From JACCWP01 sp963801045 (GTDB lineage: Bacteria; Actinomycetota; Actinomycetes; Propionibacteriales; Nocardioidaceae): DNA of 64,000 nucleotides. The DNA lies in contig CAWDDC010000005.1 in the NCBI GenBank assembly GCA_963801045.1, positions 186,001-250,000 on the forward strand, read 5' to 3'. The notes under the pieces were generated by a model that was not told the origin of the DNA, searched no databases, and saw only the letters and a program-made list of their open reading frames with translations. Numbering within the stretch: position 1 is the first letter of the stretch; each line of letters starts with the position of its first letter. The position numbers were made by a program, and so were the translations under genes. Below are positions 18,428 through 27,099 of the stretch, one piece after another.

Positions 18428-19508
18428 CCGCAACGTCGAGGTCGCGATCGCCCACTGGGCGCCGCGGATGATCCAGAACGGCGTGGACTACAACGACTTC
18501 GTCCGTACGACCGCGCGGATCGAGACGTGGGCCGACTGGCTGCCGGAGTGGAACCGCACCGCCGACGAGCACGCCGAGCTGGCCGCGCGTACCGAGGCCG
18601 AGGGGCACCTGCTCACTGCCGGCCACGCCTGGCGGCGGGCGTCGGTCGACCGGCACTTCGGCAAGTTCGTCTGGCAGCTCGACCTCGACCTGGTCGACGA
18701 GGCGACCCGGCGCAGCGTCGAGGAGATGCAGCACGCCCACCGGCTGCTCGACCCCACCGCCGAGCGGCTGGTCGTCGACGTCGACGGGCACCCGTTGGCG
18801 GCCAACCTCCGCCGGCCGCCGGGGGTGGACCGGCCACCGTGGGTCGCGGTGATCCCCGGCCTGGACTCCACGAAGGAGGAGTTCTTCTACTTCGAGCAGT
18901 CGTTCCTCGACCGCGGCATGGCCACGGTGTCGGTCGACGGTCCCGGCCAGGGCGAGACCGGTCTGGACGGCGCCGGCCGCGGGCTGCCGATCCGCGCCGA
19001 CTACGAGACCGGCCTGGTCCCGCTGCTCGACCTGGTGTGCGCCCGCACCGACCTCGACCACGACCGGATCGGCCTGGTCGGCGTCAGCCTCGGCGGCTAC
19101 TACGCGCCGCGGGTGGCGGCGCACGAGCCCAGGCTGCGCGCGGTCGCCGGCATCAGCGGCCCGTTCCGCTTCGGCGACCTGTGGGACGACCTGCCGCCGA
19201 TGACCCGCGAGACGTTCACGGTGAAGTCGGGTGGCGGCAGCGACGACGACGGCCGAGCGCGGGCCGCGACGCTCGACCTCACCGGCGTCTGCGAGCGGAT
19301 CGAGGTGCCGGCGCTCTACGTCACCGGCGCCCTGGACCGGCTGATCCCCTGGCAGCAGACGCAGGCGCAGGCCGAGCACACCCCGAAGGGCGAGTTCGTC
19401 TGCTACCCCGACGGCAACCACGGCGCGTCGAACCTGCCCGCCGTGGCACGCCCGTTGATCGCGGACTGGATGGCCGACCGGCTCGGCACCGGACAGGAGG
19501 AGTCATGA
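18420..19508 (+). CDS. Alpha/beta hydrolase related to 2,6-dihydroxypseudooxynicotine hydrolase (C-C hydrolase family)
   Basis: A 362-residue intact protein. The helical N-terminal cap region is followed by an alpha/beta hydrolase core with VIPGLDSTKEEFFYFEQ, VDGPGQGETG, the nucleophile elbow GVSLGGYYAP, an acid in TGALDRLIPW and histidine in PDGNHGASN. The GLDSTKEE...LDRGMATVSVDGPGQGE block closely resembles the nicotine-pathway enzyme DHPONH of Paenarthrobacter nicotinovorans, which cleaves a C-C bond beside a carbonyl; FrsA-like and ester-cleaving relatives share it too. In this operon it follows an FAD oxidoreductase and precedes an amidohydrolase, as expected for stepwise breakdown of an organic nitrogen or diketone-like compound. 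The substrate is unknown. Confidence 0.8.
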   Translation: MADRNVEVAIAHWAPRMIQNGVDYNDFVRTTARIETWADWLPEWNRTADEHAELAARTEAEGHLLTAGHAWRRASVDRHFGKFVWQLDLDLVDEATRRSVEEMQHAHRLLDPTAERLVVDVDGHPLAANLRRPPGVDRPPWVAVIPGLDSTKEEFFYFEQSFLDRGMATVSVDGPGQGETGLDGAGRGLPIRADYETGLVPLLDLVCARTDLDHDRIGLVGVSLGGYYAPRVAAHEPRLRAVAGISGPFRFGDLWDDLPPMTRETFTVKSGGGSDDDGRARAATLDLTGVCERIEVPALYVTGALDRLIPWQQTQAQAEHTPKGEFVCYPDGNHGASNLPAVARPLIADWMADRLGTGQEES

Positions 19509-20986
19509 CCTCACACGCGTGGTCCCGTCGGGCCGTGCTCGGTGCGGCCGCCGCGAGCGGCACCGCGGCCCTCGGCCCGGTCGCCTGGGCGGCGCCACCC
19601 GCCGCACCCCGTCCCTCGGCGGGACTGCCCCGGCGCAAGGAGTTCGTCATCCGTGGCGCCTACGTGCTGAGCATGGACGACGAGATCGGTGACCTCGACG
19701 GCGGCGACGTGCACGTACGGGACGGCCAGATCGTCAACGTGGGCAGGCGTCTGCGCCCGCGCTGCCCGGTCGTCGACGGCCGGGACACCATCGTGATGCC
19801 CGGTCTGGTCGACACCCACTGGCACCTCTGGACCACCCTTTACCGTTCGATGGCGTCGTCGTCGCCGGACAACGCCTACTTCACGCTCAACCTGCGGCAC
19901 GGCCTCGTCTGGGAACCCGGCGACACCTTCGACGGCGTGCGGCTCGCCGCGGCCGACGCCGTGCACAACGGGGTGACGACCGTGCACGACTGGTCGCACA
20001 ACCTGCGCGGACCCGACTACGCCGACGCCAACCTCTTCGCCCTCAACGCCAGTGGCCTGCGCGGCCGGTTCTCGTACGGTGCGCCGCAGGGACATCCGGC
20101 CGACCAGCCGATCGACCTCGAGGACCTGGCCCGGGTCAAGCGGCGCTGGTTCGACACCGGGCGCGCCGAGCTGCTGCGGCTCGGCCTCGCCGGCCGACCG
20201 CCGGTGGGGACCGGAGCCGCGGAGCTCGACCGCTGGCGGCTGGAGTACGACACCGCCCGCGAGCTGGGACTGCCGGTCAGCGTGCACGCCAACTCCAACC
20301 GGGCCCAGGGCGACCGCGCGATGATCGCGCAGCTGGCCGAGGAGGACATGCTCGGCCCGCACCTGCAGGTGATCCACGCGCTCTACACCACGCCCGAGGA
20401 GCGGGCGGCGCTGGTCGGGTCCGGCACCCCGGTGTCGGTGAGCCCGTGGTCGGAGCTGTTGATCGGCTACGGCGTCACCACGGTCAGGGAGCTGATCGAG
20501 GCGGGCGCGCACGTCACCCAGTCGGTCGACACCCTCCCGCTGACCGGCACGGCGGACATGTTCTCGGTCATGCGGCTGACCCTCGGCCTGCACCGCGGGC
20601 AGTCGGAGAGCGAGTTCTCGATCGCGGCGCGGCAGATCCTGGCGTCGGCGACGATCGACGGCGCCCGCGCGCTGGGTCTCGGCGACGTCACCGGCTCGCT
20701 GACACCCGGCAAGCGGGCCGACCTGCTGATGGTGCGGACGGACGCCGTCTCGATCGCACCCTTCACCGACCCCGTCAACATGATCGTGACCGCGGCGCAC
20801 CCGGAGCACGTCGACACCGTGGTCGTCGACGGGCGGGTGCTCAAGCGGCGCGGCCGGCTGACGGCGGTCGACACCCGCCGGGTGGTCCGCCGCGCCGAGG
20901 GGGCGCTGGCTGCGGTGATCGACCGGGCCGAGGCCGACCCCGTGGCCCGGTCGGCGGTCGCCGCAGACATCGCCTGCTGCGGTTGA
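19505..20986 (+). CDS. Tat-exported amidohydrolase (ATZ/TRZ-like, cytosine deaminase superfamily)
   Basis: A 493-residue protein whose first 30 residues form a twin-arginine signal (SRRAVLGAAAASGTAALG, then a WAAPPAAP cleavage region). The catalytic domain has the amidohydrolase metal motif in VDTHWHLW, further ligands in SVHANSN and VIHALYT, and an aspartate in QSVDTLPLTG; the C-terminus ends with the usual GKRADLLMV composite-domain strand. Relatives hydrolyse C-N bonds in triazines, guanine or chlorohydrolase substrates. Export would be surprising for an enzyme acting on an imported compound, so it may act first, outside the cell. The ATG overlaps the upstream stop. Confidence 0.85.
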   Translation: MTSHAWSRRAVLGAAAASGTAALGPVAWAAPPAAPRPSAGLPRRKEFVIRGAYVLSMDDEIGDLDGGDVHVRDGQIVNVGRRLRPRCPVVDGRDTIVMPGLVDTHWHLWTTLYRSMASSSPDNAYFTLNLRHGLVWEPGDTFDGVRLAAADAVHNGVTTVHDWSHNLRGPDYADANLFALNASGLRGRFSYGAPQGHPADQPIDLEDLARVKRRWFDTGRAELLRLGLAGRPPVGTGAAELDRWRLEYDTARELGLPVSVHANSNRAQGDRAMIAQLAEEDMLGPHLQVIHALYTTPEERAALVGSGTPVSVSPWSELLIGYGVTTVRELIEAGAHVTQSVDTLPLTGTADMFSVMRLTLGLHRGQSESEFSIAARQILASATIDGARALGLGDVTGSLTPGKRADLLMVRTDAVSIAPFTDPVNMIVTAAHPEHVDTVVVDGRVLKRRGRLTAVDTRRVVRRAEGALAAVIDRAEADPVARSAVAADIACCG

Positions 20987-21020
20987 GGCGGCGCAGGCCG
21001 AGGCGGCTGCTCCGGGTCGA

Positions 21021-21911
21021 GTGGGAGCGGGCGCCGGGGTGAGCGGGGCTGTCTGGGCCGCGCTCTCCGGCGCCCTGTTCGGGATCTTCCAGGCGGTGAG
21101 CGCGGTCATCGTCCGCCGGGCGGTGAGCGTCTCGCTCGCGACGTTCGTGCAGCTCGCCGGGGCCACGGTGGCCGTGGGCGCGATCGCCGCGGTGACCGAG
21201 GGACTCGACCGGCTGGGCGAGGCGCCGGCCCGCAGCCTGGTGATGTTCGCGCTGGCCGGGATGATCCACTTCCTGGTCGGCTGGACCTCGCTGAACCGGA
21301 GCCAGCGCCGGATCGGGGCGGCGCGGACGGCACCGCTGCTGGCGACCACGCCGTTGTTCGGGCTGCTGGTGGCGCTGGTCGTGTTCGGCGAGCTGCCCGG
21401 CCAGGTCGCGCTGGTCGGCATCGCGGTGACGATGCTGGGCGCGTACGTGATCACCGACCCGGGTGCGGGCAGCCGGGTCGCGCTGGGCGAGTCCGGCTGG
21501 GGTCTGGTGACGGCGTTCGTGTGGGCGCTGAGTGCGCTGTTCACCGTCGAGGGGCTGGACGGTTTCTCCTACCCGCTGCTCGGCGTCACCGTCGGCATGG
21601 CGGCGGCCACGGTGCCGTACGGCGTGCTGCTGCTCGCCGACCGGGCACCGGTCACGTGGGCGGACGTCCGCGCCGACCTCGGGCTCAAGCTGCTCGCCGG
21701 CACCCTGGTCGCGGTCGCCACCTGGTGGCGCTGGCTCGGCCTGGAGACGACCTCGATCGGCATCGTGCTCGCGCTGCAGCTGTTGTCGGTGCCCGCCGTG
21801 CTCGTCGCCGCCCCGCTGATCGCCCGCCGGGGCGACGAGGTCGTGACCACCCGGCTGGCCCTCGGCACCGGCGTGGTCCTCCTCGGCGCCCTCGCCCTCA
21901 TCCTCGGCTGA
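21021..21911 (+). CDS. EamA/DMT-type membrane transporter
   Basis: About 290 residues with ten hydrophobic segments in two repeated halves of five, the arrangement of EamA drug/metabolite transporters (AALSGALFGIFQAVSAVIV, RIGAARTAPLLATTPLFGLL, VTMLGAYVITD). Relatives export amino acids, purines or sugars' metabolites. GTG 21021 and GTG 21039 are both possible starts; the latter begins VSGAVWAALSG. It is the last gene of the rightward importer operon, 34 bases after the amidohydrolase, and may release an end product. No defined substrate. Confidence 0.8.
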   Translation: MGAGAGVSGAVWAALSGALFGIFQAVSAVIVRRAVSVSLATFVQLAGATVAVGAIAAVTEGLDRLGEAPARSLVMFALAGMIHFLVGWTSLNRSQRRIGAARTAPLLATTPLFGLLVALVVFGELPGQVALVGIAVTMLGAYVITDPGAGSRVALGESGWGLVTAFVWALSALFTVEGLDGFSYPLLGVTVGMAAATVPYGVLLLADRAPVTWADVRADLGLKLLAGTLVAVATWWRWLGLETTSIGIVLALQLLSVPAVLVAAPLIARRGDEVVTTRLALGTGVVLLGALALILG

Positions 21912-21947
21912 CCCGCCCCGACCGCCTCGCCCGCCGCGCTCCGAACT

Positions 21948-22012
21948 CGCGAAGTGGCGGCAACACGCCGGCGACACGCCGGAGTGGGCGACCGGATGCC
22001 GCCACTTCCGCG
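21948..22012. repeat. Hairpin element between convergent genes (shared with 24.67 kb)
   Basis: GAAGTGGCGGCA (21951-21962) and TGCCGCCACTTC (21997-22008) form a perfect 12-bp inverted repeat, and flanking CGC/GCG extend it with a bulge. The loop holds two direct copies of ACACGCCGG. It can act as a terminator between the EamA gene and the molybdenum hydroxylase operon. GGCAACACGCCGGC from this element recurs in inverted orientation at 24702-24715. Confidence 0.6.
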
Positions 22013-22026
22013 TTGGCGGAGGGACG

Positions 22027-24143
22027 TCAGCCGGCCTCGATCGCCGCCGCCACCCGCTCGGCGGTGAGCGGCAGGTCGCGTACGCGCACCCCGATCGCGT
22101 CGGCCAGCGCGTTGCCGATCGCCGCCGCGACCGGGCCCGCCGCCGCCTCGCCGGAGCCAAGGCTGGGCTGGTCCGGTCGGTCGAGCACGTGCACCTCGAC
22201 CCGGGGCACCTGGCTGAACCGCAGGATCGGGTACGCCTCCCAGTCGGTGCTCTCGACCCCGCCGGCGCCGAGCCGTACCTGCTCGAGCACCGTCCAGCTG
22301 GTCGACTGGATCGCGCCGCCCTCCAGCTGGTTGACCACGCCGTCGAGGCTCACCACCCGGCCCACGTCGACGGCGACGGTCAGCCGCCGGACCGCGACCC
22401 GGTCGACCGCCTCCACCTCGGCGACCACCGCGCAGTAGGCACCGCGGTTCTTGTAACGGGCGTAGGCGATCCCGCGGCCGACGTCGTCCGGACGCGGCTC
22501 GTGCAGACCGCCCCGCTCGGCGGCGGTGCGCAGCACGTCGGCGGCGCGCTCGTCGCGCAGGTGCGCGAGCCGCAGCCGCACCGGGTCGGCCCCGGTCTGC
22601 TGCGCCAGCTCGTCGAGGAACGACTCGATCGCGAACACGTTGAGGTGCGCGCCGAGCGAGCGCAGCGCCGAGGTACGCACCGGCATCGTCAACGAGCGGT
22701 GCGCCACGACCTCGAGCCGGCCGAGGTCGTAGCCCGGCTCCGCGTTGCGCGCCGACCCGTGCCCCGCGTGCGCCGGATGGGTCGACCGACGGCGGCGCGT
22801 CGGCGTCGCGGCGGTGGGTGTGCCCGAGCAGGCCGGGCTCCCCGCCGTAACCGGGTCGTGCGGTGTGCCCGTTGCTCCACAGCTGGTGCGACCAGTCGGT
22901 CACCCGGCCGTCCGGCCCGACGGTGGCGGCCAGGTCGACGGCCATCGCCGACCCGAACGGCGACCAGCCCAGCTCGTCGGCCCGACTCCACTGCACGCGT
23001 ACCGGGCCGGCCGGGCAGGTGCCGGGCCAGCAGCACCGCGTCGAACGCGACGTCGTCGGCGCCGTTGTGGCCGTAGCAGCCGGCGCCCTCGACGTGCTGG
23101 ACGCGTACCCGCTCGAGGGTCGAGGTCGAGCGCTGCGGCGATCGCGGCCCGCTGCGGGTGCACCCCCTGGCTGTGCGTCCACACCTGCACGGCAGCCGTC
23201 GTCCCACCGGGCGATGCCGCAGCCGGGGGCGATCGAGGCGTGGGCCAGCGGGGGCCGGGTGTACGACGCGCGCAGGGTGGTGGCGACCGGCGGCGGGTCG
23301 GACCGCTCGACCACCGTGGTCTCGACCGGCTGCTCCCGCAGCCAGGCGGGTACGTCGACCGGCAGCTCGATGCCGCCGGACCACACCGCTGCGCCGGCCA
23401 GCGCGGCGGCCGCCACCTCGACCTGGTCCTCGGCGTCGGCGAGCACGCCGACGAACGAGCCCTCGCGCACCACCGCGAGCACGCCGGGCAGCGCCTCGAC
23501 AGCGCCCGGGTCGAGCGACGCCAGCCGGGCGCCCGGTCGCGGCGGCCGCACCACCCGGCCGTGCGCCATGCCGTCCATCCGCAGGTCGTGCAGGAAGCGC
23601 GGACGGCCGAGCAGCGTGTCCGCGAGGTCCAGCCGGTCGACGTCGGGGCCGTCGCGGCGGACCACCGTGGCGGCCGGCAGCGGCTCGCCGGTCGCTTCGA
23701 CGTCGAGCCCGCCGGCGCGCGCGGCCTCCCAGAGATCGGCGACCGCGTCGTCGCCGCGCAGGAAGCACCCGTCGTCGAGGACGAGGTCGGCGGGCGCACA
23801 GCCCGCGTCGGTGGCGACCCGCTCGGACAGCAGCCCGAGCAGCACCCGGCAGACGTGCCGCAGGCCGGCACCCGACTGGGTGATGGACAGGCTGCCGGCG
23901 GTGAAACCCTCGTTCGGCCCGGTGTCGGTTGCGGCCGCGGCGACCCGTACCCGCGTGGGGGCGACCCCGAGCTCGTCGACGACGATCTGCGCGAGCGCGG
24001 TGAGGATCCCCTGTCCCAGCTCGACCTTGCCGGTGCGGACGAGCACCTGGCCGGGCTCGTCCAGGTCGAGCCAGGTGCTCAGCAGCGGGTTGGCGAGCAG
24101 GCTGGGCGGCAGCTCCGTCGGCAGCTCCGTCGGCAGCGGTCAC
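22027..24143 (-). CDS. Molybdenum hydroxylase large subunit, IorB-type (five apparent frameshifts)
   Basis: With five extra bases removed (near 22776, 23012, 23117, 23213 and 24115) the protein has 703 residues. Diagnostic segments are LVRTGKVELGQGILTALAQ, GPNEGFTAGSLSITQSGAG, SYTRPPLAHASIAPGCG, WTHSQGVHPQR, SNGHTARPGY, NVFAIESFLDELA and the C-terminal GSGEAAAGPVAAAIGNA with the catalytic glutamate. This is the molybdopterin subunit of isoquinoline 1-oxidoreductase/nicotinate-type hydroxylases that work with a small 2Fe-2S subunit and no separate FAD subunit. GTG 24143 overlaps the small-subunit stop; the first codons lie in a 12-bp direct repeat. The clustering of frameshifts could also mean a decaying gene. 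Confidence 0.75.
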
Positions 24144-24595
24144 GTCGTCACCGACAGCACCGCGCGGACGATCCGCTCGTGGGTGCCGCACCGGCACAGG
24201 TGCCGGTCGAGCGCCTCGACCACCTCGTCGCGGGTGGGGGTCGGGTTGTCGCGCAGCAACGCCGCGGCACTCATCAGGATGCCGGGGATGCAGTAGCCGC
24301 ACTGCGCGGCCTGCTCCCGCAGGAACGCCGCCTGCAGCGGGCCGGGCTCGCCGTCGTCGGCGAGGTCCTCGACGGTGCGTACCGGCCGCTCGCCGACGTA
24401 GTCGACCGGCTGGTCGCACGAGGGTGTCGGGTGTCCGTCGAGCCAGACCGTGCAGGCTCCGCACAGCCCCTGCCCGCAGCCGAACTTCGCGCCGGTCAGG
24501 CCCAGCGCGTTGCGCAGCACCAGCAGCAGCGGCGTCCCGGGCTCGGCGGCGACCTGCTCGGACCGGCCGTTGACGTCCAGCCGGTACGTGCCCAC
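24140..24595 (-). CDS. Molybdenum hydroxylase small 2Fe-2S subunit, IorA-type
   Basis: A complete 151-residue protein with a plant-type ferredoxin N-terminal domain (CGQGLCGACTVWLDG and the preceding GAKFG) and a C-terminal helical domain with the second cluster ligands (QCGYCIPG and HLCRCGTHERI). It passes electrons from the molybdopterin centre of the large subunit to an outside acceptor. The GTG start is 27 bases from a LacI-type operator, and the stop overlaps the large-subunit start. With no FAD-subunit gene nearby, this is a two-component IorAB-like enzyme likely to hydroxylate an N-heterocycle or oxidise an aldehyde. Confidence 0.9.
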   Translation of the reverse strand: MGTYRLDVNGRSEQVAAEPGTPLLLVLRNALGLTGAKFGCGQGLCGACTVWLDGHPTPSCDQPVDYVGERPVRTVEDLADDGEPGPLQAAFLREQAAQCGYCIPGILMSAAALLRDNPTPTRDEVVEALDRHLCRCGTHERIVRAVLSVTT

Positions 24596-24621
24596 GCCTC
24601 AGCCTCCCGCGCCGGTCGCGC

Positions 24622-24635
24622 TGCAAACGATTGTA
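24622..24635. promoter_or_regulatory. LacI-family operator, site 4
   Basis: TGCAAACGATTGTA shares CAAACGATTG with sites 2 and 3. It lies 27 bases upstream of the 2Fe-2S subunit start and places the molybdenum hydroxylase operon in the same regulon as the importer and the LacI gene. Confidence 0.7.
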
Positions 24636-24663
24636 CCGGCGCGCCGGCTGCCGCGGGGACGGG

Positions 24664-24718
24664 TGTGGTGGCGGCAACCGTGCTCCGCTGCCCGGCGTGG
24701 CGCCGGCGTGTTGCCTGC
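24664..24718. repeat. Partial copy of the 21.95 kb hairpin element
   Basis: GTGGCGGCAAC (24668-24678) and GCCGGCGTGTTGCC (24702-24715) match sequences in the element at 21948-22012, the second in inverted orientation. The two copies flank the molybdenum hydroxylase operon. The gap upstream of the Erm-like gene holds nothing else that I can identify. Confidence 0.5.
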
Positions 24719-24812
24719 CCGACGCGGATGCCAGGGGGCCGAAAACTGGTCGCCAGAGCGAGGGCGGGGTCCGTACGGTGCCGGCGCATGGCGCTGTTCG
24801 TGATGGTGCGTC

Positions 24813-25340
24813 GTGTCCGCCGGTTCCGGGCCGGGGCGGCGGGCCTGGGGGTGGCACCGGCTCGAGCCTGAGTGGGCCGAGCGGGTCGTCGCCACCTCCG
24901 GGGTACGCCCCGGCGAGCTGGTGCTCGACCTCGGCGCCGGCACCGGCGCGCTGGCCGCACCACTGCTCGCCGCCGGCGCCCGGGTGGTGGCCGTCGAGCT
25001 GCACCCGCGCCGGGCCGAGCGGCTGCGCAAGCGGTTCGCCGGCACCGGCGCTGCGGGTGGTCGAGGGCGACCTGCTCGACGGTGCCGCTGCCGGGACGTC
25101 CGTTCCGGGTCGTCGCCGCTCCGCCGTACGGGCTGTCGACGCCGCTGCTGCGACGGCTGACCGCACGCGGCAGCCGTCTGGTCGCGGCCGACCTGGTGCT
25201 GCAGCGCGCCGTCGTGAACCGGTGGGCCGAGCCGGCGCGCGGCCGGTGGCAGCGGTGAGCGCGGCATCGGGGTGCCGCGGCGGGCGTTCTCGCCGCCGCC
25301 GCAGGTGGACTCCCGGGTGCTGCAGCTGCGGCGCCGCTGA
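24813..25340 (+). CDS. Erm/KsgA-like rRNA adenine methyltransferase (three apparent frameshifts)
   Basis: Three extra bases (near 25051, 25080 and 25248) interrupt a protein of about 174 residues. Visible motifs are the SAM-binding VLDLGAGTGALAAPLL, acidic ribose contact VAVELHPRRAE, VVEGDLLD, the catalytic loop VVAAPPYGLSTPLLRRL (NPPF/NIPY-like), ADLVLQRAVVNRWAE, and the C-terminal VPRRAFSPPPQVDSRVLQL. This is the pattern of actinobacterial Erm-type enzymes that dimethylate A2058 of 23S rRNA; the protein is shorter than classical Erm. GTG 24813 begins just before GRRAWGWHRLEPEWAERVV. Three breaks in 530 bp could reflect poor sequence or a pseudogene. Confidence 0.62.
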
Positions 25341-25352
25341 CGTGCGGGTGCG

Positions 25353-26172
25353 CTAGAGCCGCTCGCGCAGCCAGGCGATGTCGGCGCCCTGTCCGTCGGC
25401 GCCGCCCGGCGTCTCCACGACGACCGGCGCACCGGCGGCGCGCACGGCGGCGATCATCTCCTCGGGGTCGATGCTGCCGTTGCCGAGGTTGGTGTGCCGG
25501 TCGGCGCCGGAGTCGAACGCGTCGCGGCTGTCGTTGGCGTGCACCAGGTCGATCCGGCCGGTGATCGCACGGACCTGCTCGACCACGTCGGCCAGCGGGA
25601 TGCCGCCGGCGTGGGCGTGGCAGACGTCGAGGCAGAAGCCGACCGAGCCGGCGCCCACCGGGTCGCCCTCGGCGTCGGCGACGGCCGCCCACAGCCGCTC
25701 GATCCGCTCGAGCCGGCGGGCCATCGCGTTGTCGCCGCCCGCGGTGTTCTCGATCAGCACGCGGCACCTTGAGGTCGGTGCGCTCGACGCACTTGCGCCA
25801 GTTGTCGAAGCCCGTCTCGGGGTCGTCGTCCTTGAGCACGTGGCCGCCGTGCACGATCAGCCCGCGCGCCCCCACCTCGGCGGCGAGATCCACCTGCTGC
25901 TGCAGCAGCTTGCGGCTCGGGATGCGGATCCGGTTGTTGGTGGTGGCGACGTTGAGCACGTACGGCGCGTGCACGTAGAGCGCCACGTCGGCGGCCTCGG
26001 CCGCCGCGCGCAGCGCCTCGGCCCCGCCCTCGTAGGCGACCGTCGGCTTCTTCCACCCCTGCGGGTCGCCGAGGAAGTGCTGCGCCAGGTCGGCGTCGCG
26101 CGCGGTCGCCTCGGCGATCGGGTCGGCCTGGTCGACGTGGGCGCCGATGCGCAGGTCGCCGTTGCTGCTCAT
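25353..26172 (-). CDS. nfo: Deoxyribonuclease IV (AP endonuclease, endonuclease IV family; frameshifted)
   Basis: A 272-residue TIM-barrel protein once one extra base near 25765 is removed. It contains the endonuclease IV metal-binding segments YVHAPYVLN, LIVHGGHV, VLIENTAGG, FCLDVCHAHAGG, DLVHANDSRD and DRHTNLGNG. It cuts DNA at abasic sites in base-excision repair. The ATG at 26172 begins MSSNGDLRIGAHVDQ. The gene converges with the Erm-like gene (12-bp gap) and is divergent from the ABC exporter. All expected metal ligands seem present, supporting the view that the frameshift is a sequence error. Confidence 0.88.
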
Positions 26173-26296
26173 GGGCGCCACCCTAGGACCGGGCGTGGAC
26201 AACGGGTGAAATACGGTGGACCCGGTGCCGGGTGCGCCCACTAGCGTGTGCGCGCAGGGACGGCGTCAGCGGCGGTGCCGTCGGGGAGGGCACACC

Positions 26297-27092
26297 ATGG
26301 CACACGTCGACACGTCGGCGCCGGCGCACGACACCGAGGTCGCGGCCCGGGCGGTCGGGCTCACCAAGGTCTACGGCACGCGGCGAGGCCGAGGTGCACG
26401 CCCTCGACGGCGTGTCCGTCGAGTTCCGGCGCGGCGAGTTCACCGCGGTGATGGGACCCTCGGGCTCGGGCAAGTCCACCCTGATGCACTGCCTCGCCGC
26501 GCTCGACGTGGTGACGGCCGGCGAGGTCGTCATCGGCGACACCGCGCTCGCCAGCCTCAACGACAAGGCGCTCACCCGGCTGCGCCGCGACCGGGTCGGT
26601 TTCGTCTTCCAGGCCTTCAACCTGGTGCCGACGCTGACCGCCCGCGAGAACATCCTGCTGCCGTTGGCGATCGCCGGCAGCGAGCCCGAGCAGCAGTGGT
26701 ACGACACCGTCATCGAGGCGGTCGGCCTCTCCGACCGGCTCGACCACAAGCCGGCCGAGCTGTCCGGCGGGCAGCAGCAGCGGGTGGCGTGCGCCCGGGC
26801 GCTGGTGAGCCGGCCGGCGATCGTGTTCGCCGACGAGCCGACCGGCAACCTCGACTCGGTCTCCAGCGCCGAGGTGCTGGGCTTCCTGCGCCGCACCGTC
26901 GACGAGTTCGACCAGACCGTCGTGATGGTGACGCACGACCCGCTCGCGGCCGCCTACACCGACCGGGTGGTGTTCCTCGCCGACGGCAAGGTGGTCGACG
27001 AGCTGGCGCGGCCGACGGCCGACAGCGTGCTCGAGAAGATGGCCTCCATCCAGGCCGAGGCGATGGCTGCGGCCGACGCCGAGACGAACTGA
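26297..27092 (+). CDS. MacB/LolD-type ABC transporter ATPase (frameshifted)
   Basis: A 264-residue ATPase when one extra base near 26386 is ignored. The corrected start MAHVDTSAPAHDTEV leads into AVGLTKVYGT and GEAEVHALDGVSVEF. Walker A is GPSGSGKST, the Q-loop VFQAFNLVPTLTA, signature LSGGQQQR, Walker B AIVFADEPTGNLDS and H-loop MVTHD. This is the MacB/LolD/FtsE-like branch that drives FtsX-type permeases and exports lipids, peptides or drugs. It is followed by its permease seven bases downstream. Confidence 0.88.
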
Positions 27093-27099
27093 CGCCGCC

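Noticed and set aside
18420..19508. A complete nicotine degradation pathway
   Set aside because: Only the hydrolase and the hydroxylase architecture resemble that pathway; hydroxynicotine oxidase, ketone dehydrogenase and the aminobutyrate oxidase are missing.
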